In this document: positions 41,644-50,495 of the stretch, piece by piece
How the letters are laid out: each line of letters begins with the position of its first letter
Numbering within the stretch: position 1 is the stretch's first letter
Assembly: GCA_964448135.1 (NCBI GenBank)
Contig: CAYUVH010000017.1
Coordinates: 1 to 64,000, forward strand
Reading direction: 5' to 3'
DNA from: CAYUVH01 sp964448135
GTDB lineage: Bacteria; Verrucomicrobiota; Verrucomicrobiia; Limisphaerales; UBA8199
Length of the DNA: 64,000 nucleotides
Made by a program: the position numbers and the translations under genes
The notes under the pieces: model-generated
Database searches by the model: none
The model's input: the letters and a program-made list of their open reading frames with translations, nothing else
Told to the model about the DNA's origin: nothing

Positions 41644-42882
41644 ATGTCTGACCACGGCCGCAGCCGGTTTTGGATTATTATCATCCTGGGATCGCTCTGT
41701 ACGATCACTCCCTTCGCCGTGGACATGTATCTGCCGGCGTTTCCGGAACTCGCCGCCGCCCTCCATACCACGACCGCCCGCATCTCGTTGTCGCTTTCCA
41801 GTTACTTCATTGGCATGGCTCTTGGGCAGTTGATCTACGGGCCGTTGCTCGACCGTTTTGGCCGCAAGCTGCCGCTCTACGCGGGCTTGATCATCTTTAT
41901 CGCCGCATCGCTTCTGTGTCTGCCCGCGAAGACAGTGGAATGGCTGATTGTGACGCGCTTCATCCAGGCGCTGGGCGGTTGCGCCGCGCAGGTTGCCGCG
42001 ATGGCGATGGTGCGCGACTTTTTTCCCGTCCACGAAACCGCGAAAATCATTTCGCTGCTCATCCTGATCCTGGGCGCGTCGCCATTGCTGGCGCCCACGG
42101 TGGGCAGCTTCGTCGCCGCGAACCTGGGCTGGCAGTGGGTGTTCATTATTCTGGCGATCGTGGCCTTTCTGAACCTGCTCGTGGTGTGGAGGTTTCTGCC
42201 GGCGGGCGCGCCGCCGGATTTGCAGGTCTCCCTGCGTCCCGGGCCCATCGCGCGCAACTTTGCCGAAGTGCTGAAAGAATCGCAATTCACCACGTTCTCG
42301 GTGTCCGGCGCGGTGGCGTTTTCGGGATTGCTGGTTTACGTCACGGTATCGCCGATCATCTTCATGGAATACTTCCACGTGACCTCAAAAACTTTCGGCT
42401 TAATTTTCGCGGGCCTCGCGGTTGGTTTCATCGGCAGCAATCAGATCAATGTTCTGCTCCTCCGGCGCTTCTCCAGCGTCCAACTCTTCCAGGCTTCGTT
42501 ATGGATCGAATGTCCCGCCGCGTTGCTGTTGCTCGTCGGTACTTATTTCAATTGGTTTGGATTGGCGCCCACGCTGTTGCTGTTGTTCATCTCATTATCC
42601 ACGCTGGGTCTGGCATATCCCAATGCCGCTGCGCTGGCGCTGGCGCCGTTCGAGCGAAATATTGGCAGCGCCTCCGCGATGATGGGTTTCCTCCAAATCG
42701 GCATCTCCAGCCTGGCCTCGGCGAGCGTCGGCATCATGAATTCGAAAGGAATGCTGCCGTTTTGTGTGATTCTGACCTGCACCTCGTGGCTCGGGCTCGG
42801 CATTTTCCTGTTCGGGAAAAATCGCCTGCACGGCCAGGTGCGCTTTGTCGAGGAAAAGGGCGCGACTCCCATCGCGCATTGA
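41644..42882 (+). CDS. Bcr/CflA-type MFS drug exporter
   Basis: 412 residues with twelve predicted helices. Near the N-terminus ITPFAVDMYLPAFPELAA is the Bcr/CflA signature, followed by GMALGQLIYGPLLDRFGRK (MFS motif A) and ALGGCAAQVAAMAMVRDFF. It is a proton-driven exporter of small drugs in the inner membrane. The frame is open from 41491; MSDHGRSRFW at 41644 is the natural start. Upstream is a 287-bp gap shared with the divergent beta-barrel gene. Confidence 0.92.
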   Translation: MSDHGRSRFWIIIILGSLCTITPFAVDMYLPAFPELAAALHTTTARISLSLSSYFIGMALGQLIYGPLLDRFGRKLPLYAGLIIFIAASLLCLPAKTVEWLIVTRFIQALGGCAAQVAAMAMVRDFFPVHETAKIISLLILILGASPLLAPTVGSFVAANLGWQWVFIILAIVAFLNLLVVWRFLPAGAPPDLQVSLRPGPIARNFAEVLKESQFTTFSVSGAVAFSGLLVYVTVSPIIFMEYFHVTSKTFGLIFAGLAVGFIGSNQINVLLLRRFSSVQLFQASLWIECPAALLLLVGTYFNWFGLAPTLLLLFISLSTLGLAYPNAAALALAPFERNIGSASAMMGFLQIGISSLASASVGIMNSKGMLPFCVILTCTSWLGLGIFLFGKNRLHGQVRFVEEKGATPIAH

Positions 42883-42921
42883 AGTATCTCAAGGAGCACG
42901 AATGCTCGGAGATAAGAGGCC

Positions 42922-44820
42922 TCACGCCCAAAGGCGCAGCCCAATCAGTCCCCAGTAGCCATAGTAAACCGTGACGGCCAGCATGGCCGACGAGACCAGG
43001 ACGGAGTGCCAATAGACCAATCGGTTCATCGGGGTTTTCCTAGCCCGGTAGGCGACATAGAGAGCTGCGACCGCTGCCAGGGGAAAGACGATGCTGGTGA
43101 GCATGACGCTGACCGTGAGTAAGGTGGGCGCCCCCAGATTGACATCATCGACATAAGTGGAAGTGATCACCCCACGCAATCCGCTGAAAATCAGGACATC
43201 AAAGACAACCAACGATGCTGCGCTGACCGATGGCAAAATCAGCAGCCATCGCGGAACCGGGCGCGGGAGTTTGCCAAACAGCTTTTTAAAGCCGCAAACG
43301 ATCGCGAAGATAAACGAACTCAACATGAGCAAACCAATCAAGCCCATCCCGATGAGCTGGGCCCAAATCCGCAGCGCGGAGACTTTCTGAAACGTGGCCT
43401 CGCCGTGCTGGACCAATATCCTTCCGTCCGCGTCGGGTAGCAAAGCGAGGGAGGCCAGGGATTTATCCTCCTGGCGAAACAGGCGTTCCGCGGTGGGAGC
43501 CCAGTGTTTTTGCAACAGGCCGTAGGTACTGGTGGAGAGATGGTCGCCGGCGAACGTCAGAATCTTCACGTTCAGCAAGCGTTCGAATCCATAAAACCAC
43601 TCCGCCTGGGAACTGATCAGTTCATAGTATCCCTTATATTGATGCTTCAGTGCGGCGGGGACGGCGACTTCGGGTGGCAGCGCGGGCGGAGTCAAATCGC
43701 GGGTGAGGTAGTGTCGGACCAGCTTTCCGATTTGGAACATGGCCGTGAAGCTGCCCGAATTGAGCATGAGGGCGTAGCCGCGGCCGTGGTCGGGAAGGTA
43801 GGCTATTTGGGCGATGCCACCCATCACCGCACCGCTGTGCCCGTGGAATACAAAAGGACCATCGAGAATCGGGTGGTTGAACAAACCGTAATTGGCGATG
43901 GGACCGAGTTTAGCCGAGGGCAAGGTTTCACCGGTTTCCATACGGTCGAGGGAAGCTGGTGAGAGAATTTGTGTGCCGCCCAGGCTGCCGCGCTGGAGAA
44001 AGAACCGCAGGTAATTCGCCATGTCTCGCGCGGACGTGCTGACCGCCGCGGTGGGTCGCAACGCGATGTGCCAATAGGGATACGGAGTAATGCCGTCTGG
44101 GTGGTACAGCTTCGCGAGCTGCCGCTCCACCTCCGGGGTGTAAAAATAGCCGGTCGAATTCATCCCCAACGGTTTGAAAATATTTTGCGCCACATAATCC
44201 TCAAAGCGTTCGCCGGAAACTTTTTCAACCACCGCCGCCAGGACTGCCGGGCCGGAATTGCAGTAGGCCATCCGGCTGCCGGGCGGCCAGCGGGATACGC
44301 GCGAAGCGGCACCATAGGCCAGCGCGTTCGTCAGCGTGATGGTTGGATCATTCAGGGCCAGTTCGCGCAAGTGCAGGTCTTCAAACCCCGACGTGTGTTC
44401 CAGCAAGTGGACCAGGCGGACCGGATCGGTCGCCTCCCAGGGGTTGGTGAAGGCCACTTCGGGCACCCATTGCCTGACTGTGTCGGTCAGCTTGAGTTTG
44501 CCTTCCTCCTGCAATCGCAGCGCGGCCAAAGCGACGAACGTTTTTGAAATGGATCCCAGCCGGAACCGGGTGTCGGCGGTAACGGGTTTGTTCGCGGCGA
44601 CGTCCGCCCAACCGATGCCGGCGAGCCATTCAACCTGGTTGCGGGAAACAATGGCAATCGCGGCGCCGGGAGTGCGGGAGTCCTTTAAAATGGTTTCGAT
44701 GGCGGCGCGCAATTCCGGAAGGGAATTGGGGACATTGGTTGTTTCCGCCGCCGACGCGCAGGCGGCAGCCGAAACCAGGAACCCCACGGCAGAGTACACG
44801 CGCAGGCGAGCTGAAATCAT
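42922..44820 (-). CDS. Beta-lactamase-family serine hydrolase with membrane tail
   Basis: 632 residues. A signal peptide (VYSAVGFLVSAAACASA) precedes a class C beta-lactamase/PBP-like domain with SISK (Ser90, Lys93), YCN (residues 186-188) and the HGHSG box. After a linker domain, four membrane helices end the protein (for example AQLIGMGLIGLLMLSSFIFA, VFPLAAVAALYVAY). It is probably a periplasmic peptidase or esterase anchored in the inner membrane. It is divergent, across 247 bp, from an ECF sigma-factor gene that also has a membrane tail; this suggests a regulated pair. Start at 44820 gives the proper signal peptide. Confidence 0.88.
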   Translation of the reverse strand: MISARLRVYSAVGFLVSAAACASAAETTNVPNSLPELRAAIETILKDSRTPGAAIAIVSRNQVEWLAGIGWADVAANKPVTADTRFRLGSISKTFVALAALRLQEEGKLKLTDTVRQWVPEVAFTNPWEATDPVRLVHLLEHTSGFEDLHLRELALNDPTITLTNALAYGAASRVSRWPPGSRMAYCNSGPAVLAAVVEKVSGERFEDYVAQNIFKPLGMNSTGYFYTPEVERQLAKLYHPDGITPYPYWHIALRPTAAVSTSARDMANYLRFFLQRGSLGGTQILSPASLDRMETGETLPSAKLGPIANYGLFNHPILDGPFVFHGHSGAVMGGIAQIAYLPDHGRGYALMLNSGSFTAMFQIGKLVRHYLTRDLTPPALPPEVAVPAALKHQYKGYYELISSQAEWFYGFERLLNVKILTFAGDHLSTSTYGLLQKHWAPTAERLFRQEDKSLASLALLPDADGRILVQHGEATFQKVSALRIWAQLIGMGLIGLLMLSSFIFAIVCGFKKLFGKLPRPVPRWLLILPSVSAASLVVFDVLIFSGLRGVITSTYVDDVNLGAPTLLTVSVMLTSIVFPLAAVAALYVAYRARKTPMNRLVYWHSVLVSSAMLAVTVYYGYWGLIGLRLWA

Positions 44821-45067
44821 CCCTGGTTCGACAATCTGGAGGGGGTTTCGTTTTGCCCGCTCGCAAGGCACCCGCGCAGGGACAGCCAAATCCCGGACGG
44901 GGCGTTGATGAGACTTGAGGTCACCCTACCGGGATGTCGTTTCCCGGGGCTCGCCGTGCGGCCGGCCAAATGCAGGCAATGGATGTTCCTCGATGCACAA
45001 ATTCTGCGAAGTGCCGGACTGGATTTCCTGTCACACTTTGACCCGGTGGACCACTACACAGGTGAGA

Positions 45068-46657
45068 ATGAATACAAATCTTACCTTTGAATCGGAGGCC
45101 CGGAGCGACGCCTCGCTGGTGGAATCCTGCCGGGCAGGCGACCGCGAGGCCTTCGGCGGCATCGTCAATCGCTACCAGTCGCCGATTTGCGCGCTCACGT
45201 ACAGCGCGTGCGGCGATGTGGCCCGGAGCGAGGACCTGGCGCAGGAGATTTTCATCAGCGCGTGGAAAAACCTCGGCAGCCTGCGCGAGCCCGCGCGGTT
45301 GAAGGCGTGGCTCTTTGGCATTGCGCGCAACCTGATCCATAATACTTTCCGGCGACGGGCACGAAATCCCGTGGCCGGGGCAGTCACGCTGGATGAAGGC
45401 GTGGAACCGGTTTCGCCGGGTGCCGCACCGGACGCACATACGATCAGCAAAGAGGAGCAGGCCATTTTGTGGCAGGTGCTCTCCGGCCTTCCGGAAGTGT
45501 ATCGCGAAGCAATGGTGATGTTCTACCGGCAGAGCGAGTCCATTTCCCAGGTGGCGGAATGCCTGGGAATCACCGAAGACGCCGTGAGGCAGCGACTCTC
45601 GCGCGGGCGGGCGCTGCTGAACCAGCGAGTGGCGCAGGTAATCCAAAACGGACTCCGACGCACTGCACCGCGGGACACCTTCGCGGTCGTCGTGATCGCC
45701 GCGCTACCCGCCCTTGCGGCTGTAACCACTGCGAAAGGCGCAGTGGTTGGCATGGCCTCGACGAAGGGCGCAAGCAGCCAGGCTACCGGATTGCTGGGTT
45801 TCCTGAAAAGTATCGCGTCCTTCGCCGGCCTGGTGGCGATTCCAGCGACCCTGGGCTCCTATTTCGGTTTCCGGTTGGGGCAGGATTCCGGAGGGTCGCC
45901 GCAGCGCCGGAAATCGGTGGCGAAGTTCTGGCGGGTGTTTGCGGTGGGGGTGGCGCTGCTGGCCATCCTGCCGTTGTTCCTGACGCTGGGGTTGGCCAGA
46001 TTCCTGGACGAAGGCCCGCGCGCGGTTTTCCTCTCGGTCATGACTTTTTGGATGGGACTGGCATATCCGTTTGTGTTCGGTTCGCTGTTATACTGGGCGT
46101 GGCTGCGGCGGCGGAAAGCCGCTTCGGCAGACGCAGAAGATGCCTCGCCGGTTTCGACGGCAAGTCTGCCGGCGTTGGTTCCGGGCCGGAGAATCAGCGG
46201 ACGGCTGGTTTTCTTCGTCACGCTCATTGCCGCGGCATTGCTGGTCTTCTGTTACCTGGACATGGCGCACAACGTAGTGCGAATAGACACGGAGAAGGCC
46301 TGCGCCTTGATAGGAGACTGCCCGGCTTCCGAGTTGCAAGCTTGTGTCACGGTGGCGCATTACCGCTCGCTGTGGCGGGAATATCCCGACGTGTTCCAGA
46401 CGCTCTCGCTGGTGGTAAAGCAATCGGGAAAGAAAACCCGTTACTGGGCGCCGGTCAGCAAAGGCGCGCTGGAACTGCTGGCTCAGAAAGGTGTGGCATG
46501 TCCTACTTATGTCCAAGGGAAAGACTTTGAAGTCCTCGGCACACCGGGCCGGTTTCTCCCTTTCCTCGCCGCGTTTGTCCTGGGCCTCGGCGCCCTTTTC
46601 CTCTTCAAGCGCCGCCGGATGGCGCTTTCCCAAGTTGCCCCGGCCGTCGACCGGTAG
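45068..46657 (+). CDS. ECF sigma factor fused to a multi-helix membrane domain
   Basis: 529 residues. Residues about 1-180 are an ECF sigma factor: region 2 (DLAQEIFISAWKNLGSLRE, RLKAWLFGIARNLIHNTFRR) and region 4 (LPEVYREAMVMFYRQSESIS, VAECLGITEDAVRQRLSRGR). The rest has five or six membrane helices (for example FAVGVALLAILPLFLTLGLA, RLVFFVTLIAAALLVFCYL) and a loop with two Cys (CALIGDCPASELQAC). The tail may tether or inhibit the sigma domain in place of a separate anti-sigma factor. Start ATG 45068 follows GGTGAG closely; the longer frame from 44915 lacks similarity. Divergent from the serine hydrolase gene. Confidence 0.88.
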   Translation: MNTNLTFESEARSDASLVESCRAGDREAFGGIVNRYQSPICALTYSACGDVARSEDLAQEIFISAWKNLGSLREPARLKAWLFGIARNLIHNTFRRRARNPVAGAVTLDEGVEPVSPGAAPDAHTISKEEQAILWQVLSGLPEVYREAMVMFYRQSESISQVAECLGITEDAVRQRLSRGRALLNQRVAQVIQNGLRRTAPRDTFAVVVIAALPALAAVTTAKGAVVGMASTKGASSQATGLLGFLKSIASFAGLVAIPATLGSYFGFRLGQDSGGSPQRRKSVAKFWRVFAVGVALLAILPLFLTLGLARFLDEGPRAVFLSVMTFWMGLAYPFVFGSLLYWAWLRRRKAASADAEDASPVSTASLPALVPGRRISGRLVFFVTLIAAALLVFCYLDMAHNVVRIDTEKACALIGDCPASELQACVTVAHYRSLWREYPDVFQTLSLVVKQSGKKTRYWAPVSKGALELLAQKGVACPTYVQGKDFEVLGTPGRFLPFLAAFVLGLGALFLFKRRRMALSQVAPAVDR

Positions 46658-46748
46658 TCTGGTTGGTGAACGGGATCGAGGGAAACCCGTTGACGGAAAC
46701 AAGCCGGATCGCCAACGTGGATTCCCAGATTGAAAATCAGGGCACGTC

Positions 46749-48017
46749 ATGGAAACGCGAGTGCCCGCACACACAATGGATGCCCAACAATTGCCGGATT
46801 CGCCGCGCCTGGAGGAGTTTGAAGAACAGGCGAAGGAGCTATTGGCCCCCAGTGGTTCGCCGGAGGCTGTGGATCGGCTCGGCCGATTTCATCCAAATTT
46901 CGTAAAACTCCCCGCGGCGGAAATTGCGCGGAGAAAGATTTCCCTGGCCGAGGCCCGCTGCGTGATCGCGCGCGAGCATGGTTTCGCTGACTGGGCAAAG
47001 TTTCAAAATCACATTCAGGAGCTCGGCCGGCGGGACTCGCCAGTCGCAAGGTTTGAATTGGCCGCCGATGCGATTGTGGCGGGCGATTTGGCCGGCCTAA
47101 ATCGTTTGCTGAAGCGGGGCCCGGAATTGGCCAATGCGCGCTCAACCCGGCTGAATGAGTCGCCGCTTATCCATTATGTGGCTGCCAACGGGGTGGAGGA
47201 TTTTCGCCAAAAAACGCCGGGAAATATTTTGGCGATCACACAAACGCTGCTGCGCGCCGGGGCCAGGGTGGCCGCAACGAGCCAGGCGTACGGTGGCGCG
47301 AGCACCGCCCTGGGCCTCGCGGCGACGAGCTATCATCCGGCCAAGGCAAGCGTGCAATTGGAACTGCTGGAAGCATTATTACAAGCGGGCGCATGTATCG
47401 ACGGGGCGCCCGGAGGATGGAACCCGCTGGTGGCCGCACTGCGTAATGGTCGTGGCGATGCCGCCGGATTTCTCGCAAGCCGGGGCGCGCGTCTCGATCT
47501 CGAAGGCGCGGCGGGAACGGGTCAGGTTGATGTCGTCGCGGGTTATCTGGACGCGGAGGGAAAGTTGAAGGCCGGCGCCACCCGGGAACAGCTCAGCTAT
47601 GGATTCATCTGGGCTTGCGAATTTGGGCACCAAAACGTCGTTGAGTTATTGTTGCGGCGAGGGATCAAGCCGGATCCGGATTTTATGCACGGCGAGACCG
47701 TGCTGCACTGGGCCGCGTTTGGTGGACACGCGGAGATAGTGAATCTGCTGGTGGAGGCAAAGCTGTCCGTGAATGCGATCGATCGTGTTCACGGCGGTAC
47801 GCCTCTGGGCTGGGCGATCTACGGGTGGAACGATCCGGCGCCGGATTTCAAAAATGCGCGCTACCACGAAGTGGTGGAACGTCTCGTGCGGGCGGGGGCA
47901 ACGGTGGATTGGAAGTGGATCGAAAGCCCCGAGCGGGGATTGTTTCTGGCAGCGGGATTGCGAGCGGACGCCCGGATGATGGCGGCCTTGCGGCAGGCTC
48001 AAGCGCCCGCAAAATAA
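46749..48017 (+). CDS. Ankyrin-repeat protein
   Basis: 422 residues. The N-terminal part (LEEFEEQAKELL, ISLAEARCVIAREHGFADWAKF) is a helical region common in verrucomicrobial and acidobacterial ankyrin proteins. Ankyrin-like units follow from about residue 100 (DAIVAGDLAGLNRLLKRGP, TALGLAATSYHP, HGETVLHWAAFGGHAEIVNL, GTPLGWAIYG). No signal peptide. A protein-protein contact role is likely; the partner is unknown. It is 91 bp downstream of the sigma-factor gene and its end overlaps radC by 19 bp on the other strand. Confidence 0.85.
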   Translation: METRVPAHTMDAQQLPDSPRLEEFEEQAKELLAPSGSPEAVDRLGRFHPNFVKLPAAEIARRKISLAEARCVIAREHGFADWAKFQNHIQELGRRDSPVARFELAADAIVAGDLAGLNRLLKRGPELANARSTRLNESPLIHYVAANGVEDFRQKTPGNILAITQTLLRAGARVAATSQAYGGASTALGLAATSYHPAKASVQLELLEALLQAGACIDGAPGGWNPLVAALRNGRGDAAGFLASRGARLDLEGAAGTGQVDVVAGYLDAEGKLKAGATREQLSYGFIWACEFGHQNVVELLLRRGIKPDPDFMHGETVLHWAAFGGHAEIVNLLVEAKLSVNAIDRVHGGTPLGWAIYGWNDPAPDFKNARYHEVVERLVRAGATVDWKWIESPERGLFLAAGLRADARMMAALRQAQAPAK

Positions 48018-48700
48018 CCAAGCTCTCTGAGGGAGACGTAGTCCTTCGTCCGATCGGCGGTGGCGCGTCCCAGGATGAGGTGGTCGAGGACTTCGATCTT
48101 CAGCAGTTGTCCGGCGCGGATGAGGTCGCGCGTCACTTTGATGTCCGATTCGGACGGCGAGGGGTCACCGCTGGGGTGGTTGTGGGCGAGGATGATCGCG
48201 GCGGCATTGGCGGCGATGGCGGATTTGAACACCTCGCGTGGATGTGCAAGCAAGGTATCCAGCAGGCCTTGGGAAATTGTTTCGATGCGGATCAGCCGGC
48301 GGCGTGTGTTCAGCAGAATGACCTGAAGGGTTTCAACTTCCCGCAGGCGGCTCTCCTCGCGCAAAAGGTCCGCGACGGCTTCCGGGGTATCGAGCATGGG
48401 CGCTTCGTCGCGGATTTCGCGGGCCATCCGGCGGGCCAGGGAGAACGCCGCGATGAGGGTGACGGCTTTGTCGCGACCGATGCCGCGGATTTTTTGGAGA
48501 TCAGTGACGGAGGCCTGGGCGAGGGCGCGGAGCGAGCCGTACTGCTCCACCAACTGCTTCGCCACGTCGAGGACGTTTGTCCCCTTCAAACCGGTCCGCA
48601 GAAGTATGGCGACCAATTCGGCGGGGGACAGCGCGTCGGGCCCGTGGGCGGCCAGCCGTTCGCGGGGGCGCTCAGCGATGGGTTGGTCTTTGAGTTTCAT
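47999..48700 (-). CDS. radC: RadC-family JAB-domain protein
   Basis: 233 residues. An N-terminal helix-hairpin-helix (LQKIRGIGRDKAVTLIAAF) and a C-terminal JAB/MPN metal-binding domain with HNHPSGDPSPSESD (the HxHPSG-x8-D motif) are both intact. The name implies DNA repair, but the biochemical role of RadC is unsettled; relatives are linked to mobile DNA. Length is normal. It lies between the convergent ankyrin gene and dacB, with which it shares a strand (24 bp gap). Confidence 0.93.
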   Translation of the reverse strand: MKLKDQPIAERPRERLAAHGPDALSPAELVAILLRTGLKGTNVLDVAKQLVEQYGSLRALAQASVTDLQKIRGIGRDKAVTLIAAFSLARRMAREIRDEAPMLDTPEAVADLLREESRLREVETLQVILLNTRRRLIRIETISQGLLDTLLAHPREVFKSAIAANAAAIILAHNHPSGDPSPSESDIKVTRDLIRAGQLLKIEVLDHLILGRATADRTKDYVSLRELGYFAGA

Positions 48701-48724
48701 GCCCGCGCCCGGTTTCGATTTTGG

Positions 48725-50263
48725 TTACTCGCTCGAGCGGCCGGTGAATCCGGCGAGCAGGATGGGAATGAGGTCCAATTCTGTTCTCGCGGAGCGATTC
48801 GGATCCACGTTGTTGTAGCGGTTGAGCATCACTGAGAAAACCAGATGCTCGCCCGCGGCGGTGGTGACGTAGCCGGAGACGGAATTGGCCCAGCGGAGGG
48901 TGCCGGTCTTGGCGTGGACATTTCCGGCGGCAGGTGTTCCTTTCATCCGGTTCTTCAAAGTTCCGTCCACGCCGGCAATGGGCAGGGCTTCATAGTATGC
49001 GGCAGCAGCGGGATGCCGGCTCATGTGGGAGAGCAGGGCGACAGTGGCGTCCGGCGTGGTGAGGTTGTTGCGCGAAAGTCCCGAGCCTTCCTCGAATATC
49101 ACGTCGCCTTCATGCACTCCGGCTTCCGGGAGGAACCGGCGCAGTTCAGCGAGGCCGAGGTTTTCGGACGTCTCGTCCTTCGGCGTGTCGGCCGAGCGCC
49201 GAGTCTCGCCGATGTGCGCCAGCAACAGATCGGTGTAGAGATTTTGCGAAGGTTTCTGGATCTCACGCGCGATCACGTTGAGCGGCGGCGAGAGCATGTA
49301 TCCCACCTCGACGTAGCTGTCCCAATTCACCGGTGCGGCCTGGCGTTCGAGCCAGCCCGCTGACCGGGCCCTGCCGCCGACCTTGATCCCATGCTTCGCG
49401 AGCGCTTCTTTGAAGAGCATGGCGAACAATCCGGCGGGTCGGTGGAAGGTGACGTCATCGCTCCACGCCTCACCGCCCAGCGGCATGTTGCCGGAGGCGT
49501 AAATCACATTTTCTCCCACGGGATGATACAAGGAAAGAGTGCGCTTGGCTCCCGCTTCCACAGTCCTGGTCCGATTTGAGAAGACCAGCCAGCTCGTATC
49601 CGGCGTCAGGCTGATTTTGCAAGGCGCGCCCACGCGGTCACCCGGTCGCACGGTGGCCTGCAAGGTGTTATCGTTGACAGTGAGGGCGGAGATTTCGGCG
49701 CCGTAGTAATTGGCGAAATCATCCCAATCCCACCCCGAGCCGTATTCCGGCCCGTGAATGAAACTGTCATCGGCGATGATGTCGCCCTTGATGCGCTTGA
49801 CGCCGGCATTGGTCAACGCGACGACCAGCGGTTCGAGCGCTTGATAGATGTCGTTGTTGTTCAGGCGCGCGTTGATCGTGGGATCGCCGCGGCCGAAGAT
49901 GATCAGATCGCCGTCGAGCGTGCCGCGTTTGTCGGGCGCGGACTTGGAATAGAGGGAGGTGCGGATTTGGTAATTCGTGCCGAGTCGATCGAGCCCCAGG
50001 GCCACGGTGTAGAGTTTCGAGTTCGAGGCCGGGCTGAAGAGCACGCGCGGGTTGCGTTCGAAGAGGGTTTTGCCGGTGTCCAGCGACACCACCTTCACAC
50101 CCCACGAGCCGGCGGCGAATTTGGGCTGGGAGACGTGAGTTTCCAGCCGTTGGCGCAGGTCAGCGAGAGACGAGGCTGGTTTGATTTCCTGGCCGACGCC
50201 GCGGCACAGGATGAAAAACGCCGCCACCGCCAACACGGCCGACCGCCAGGATAGGAATTGCAT
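48725..50263 (-). CDS. dacB: D-alanyl-D-alanine carboxypeptidase/endopeptidase (PBP4 class)
   Basis: 512 residues. A signal peptide (SAVLAVAAFFILCRGVGQ) leads to the PBP4/S13 domain: SNSK tetrad (Ser80, Lys83), SRN motif in GSGLSRNNL and HAKTGTL. The large insert between the first two motifs is typical of class C low-mass PBPs. It trims or cleaves peptidoglycan cross-links in the periplasm, so the organism has a normal peptidoglycan. A good promoter candidate lies directly upstream. It precedes radC on the same strand. Confidence 0.93.
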   Translation of the reverse strand: MQFLSWRSAVLAVAAFFILCRGVGQEIKPASSLADLRQRLETHVSQPKFAAGSWGVKVVSLDTGKTLFERNPRVLFSPASNSKLYTVALGLDRLGTNYQIRTSLYSKSAPDKRGTLDGDLIIFGRGDPTINARLNNNDIYQALEPLVVALTNAGVKRIKGDIIADDSFIHGPEYGSGWDWDDFANYYGAEISALTVNDNTLQATVRPGDRVGAPCKISLTPDTSWLVFSNRTRTVEAGAKRTLSLYHPVGENVIYASGNMPLGGEAWSDDVTFHRPAGLFAMLFKEALAKHGIKVGGRARSAGWLERQAAPVNWDSYVEVGYMLSPPLNVIAREIQKPSQNLYTDLLLAHIGETRRSADTPKDETSENLGLAELRRFLPEAGVHEGDVIFEEGSGLSRNNLTTPDATVALLSHMSRHPAAAAYYEALPIAGVDGTLKNRMKGTPAAGNVHAKTGTLRWANSVSGYVTTAAGEHLVFSVMLNRYNNVDPNRSARTELDLIPILLAGFTGRSSE

Positions 50264-50271
50264 GGGTCATC

Positions 50272-50300
50272 TAAATAGCTGTCTCACGCCGCGCTGACAA
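50272..50300 (-). promoter_or_regulatory. Candidate dacB promoter, near-leaderless
   Basis: TTGTCA (50300-50295), 17 bp, TATTTA (50277-50272) on the minus strand. The dacB ATG starts at 50263, only 9 bp beyond the -10 box. Confidence 0.55.
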
Positions 50301-50468
50301 GCCGAAGCGGGTGAATGGCTACGCAGTTACCAGAGTTGTTAAGTGGCTTACCACTCCCAGGAGTTTCAATGGGCCAGTTGTGCGTAAAGCCCTGCAAATG
50401 GTGTTGGCATCTCTTTAGCTAAAGGCGGCAGGGCCTCTGATTATGGCACTGGACGTCAACAACTCGGA

Positions 50469-50495
50469 CCCGGGGTCGCGCGCGCGAACCCCGGG
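50469..50495 (+). repeat. GC hairpin abutting the efflux operon start
   Basis: CCCGGGGT, an alternating CG loop, ACCCCGGG: an 8-bp exact stem ending one base before the ATG at 50496. No Shine-Dalgarno sequence is visible, so the hairpin occupies the ribosome site. A weak sigma-54-like GG-N10-GC sequence lies further up at 50406-50419. Confidence 0.6.
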
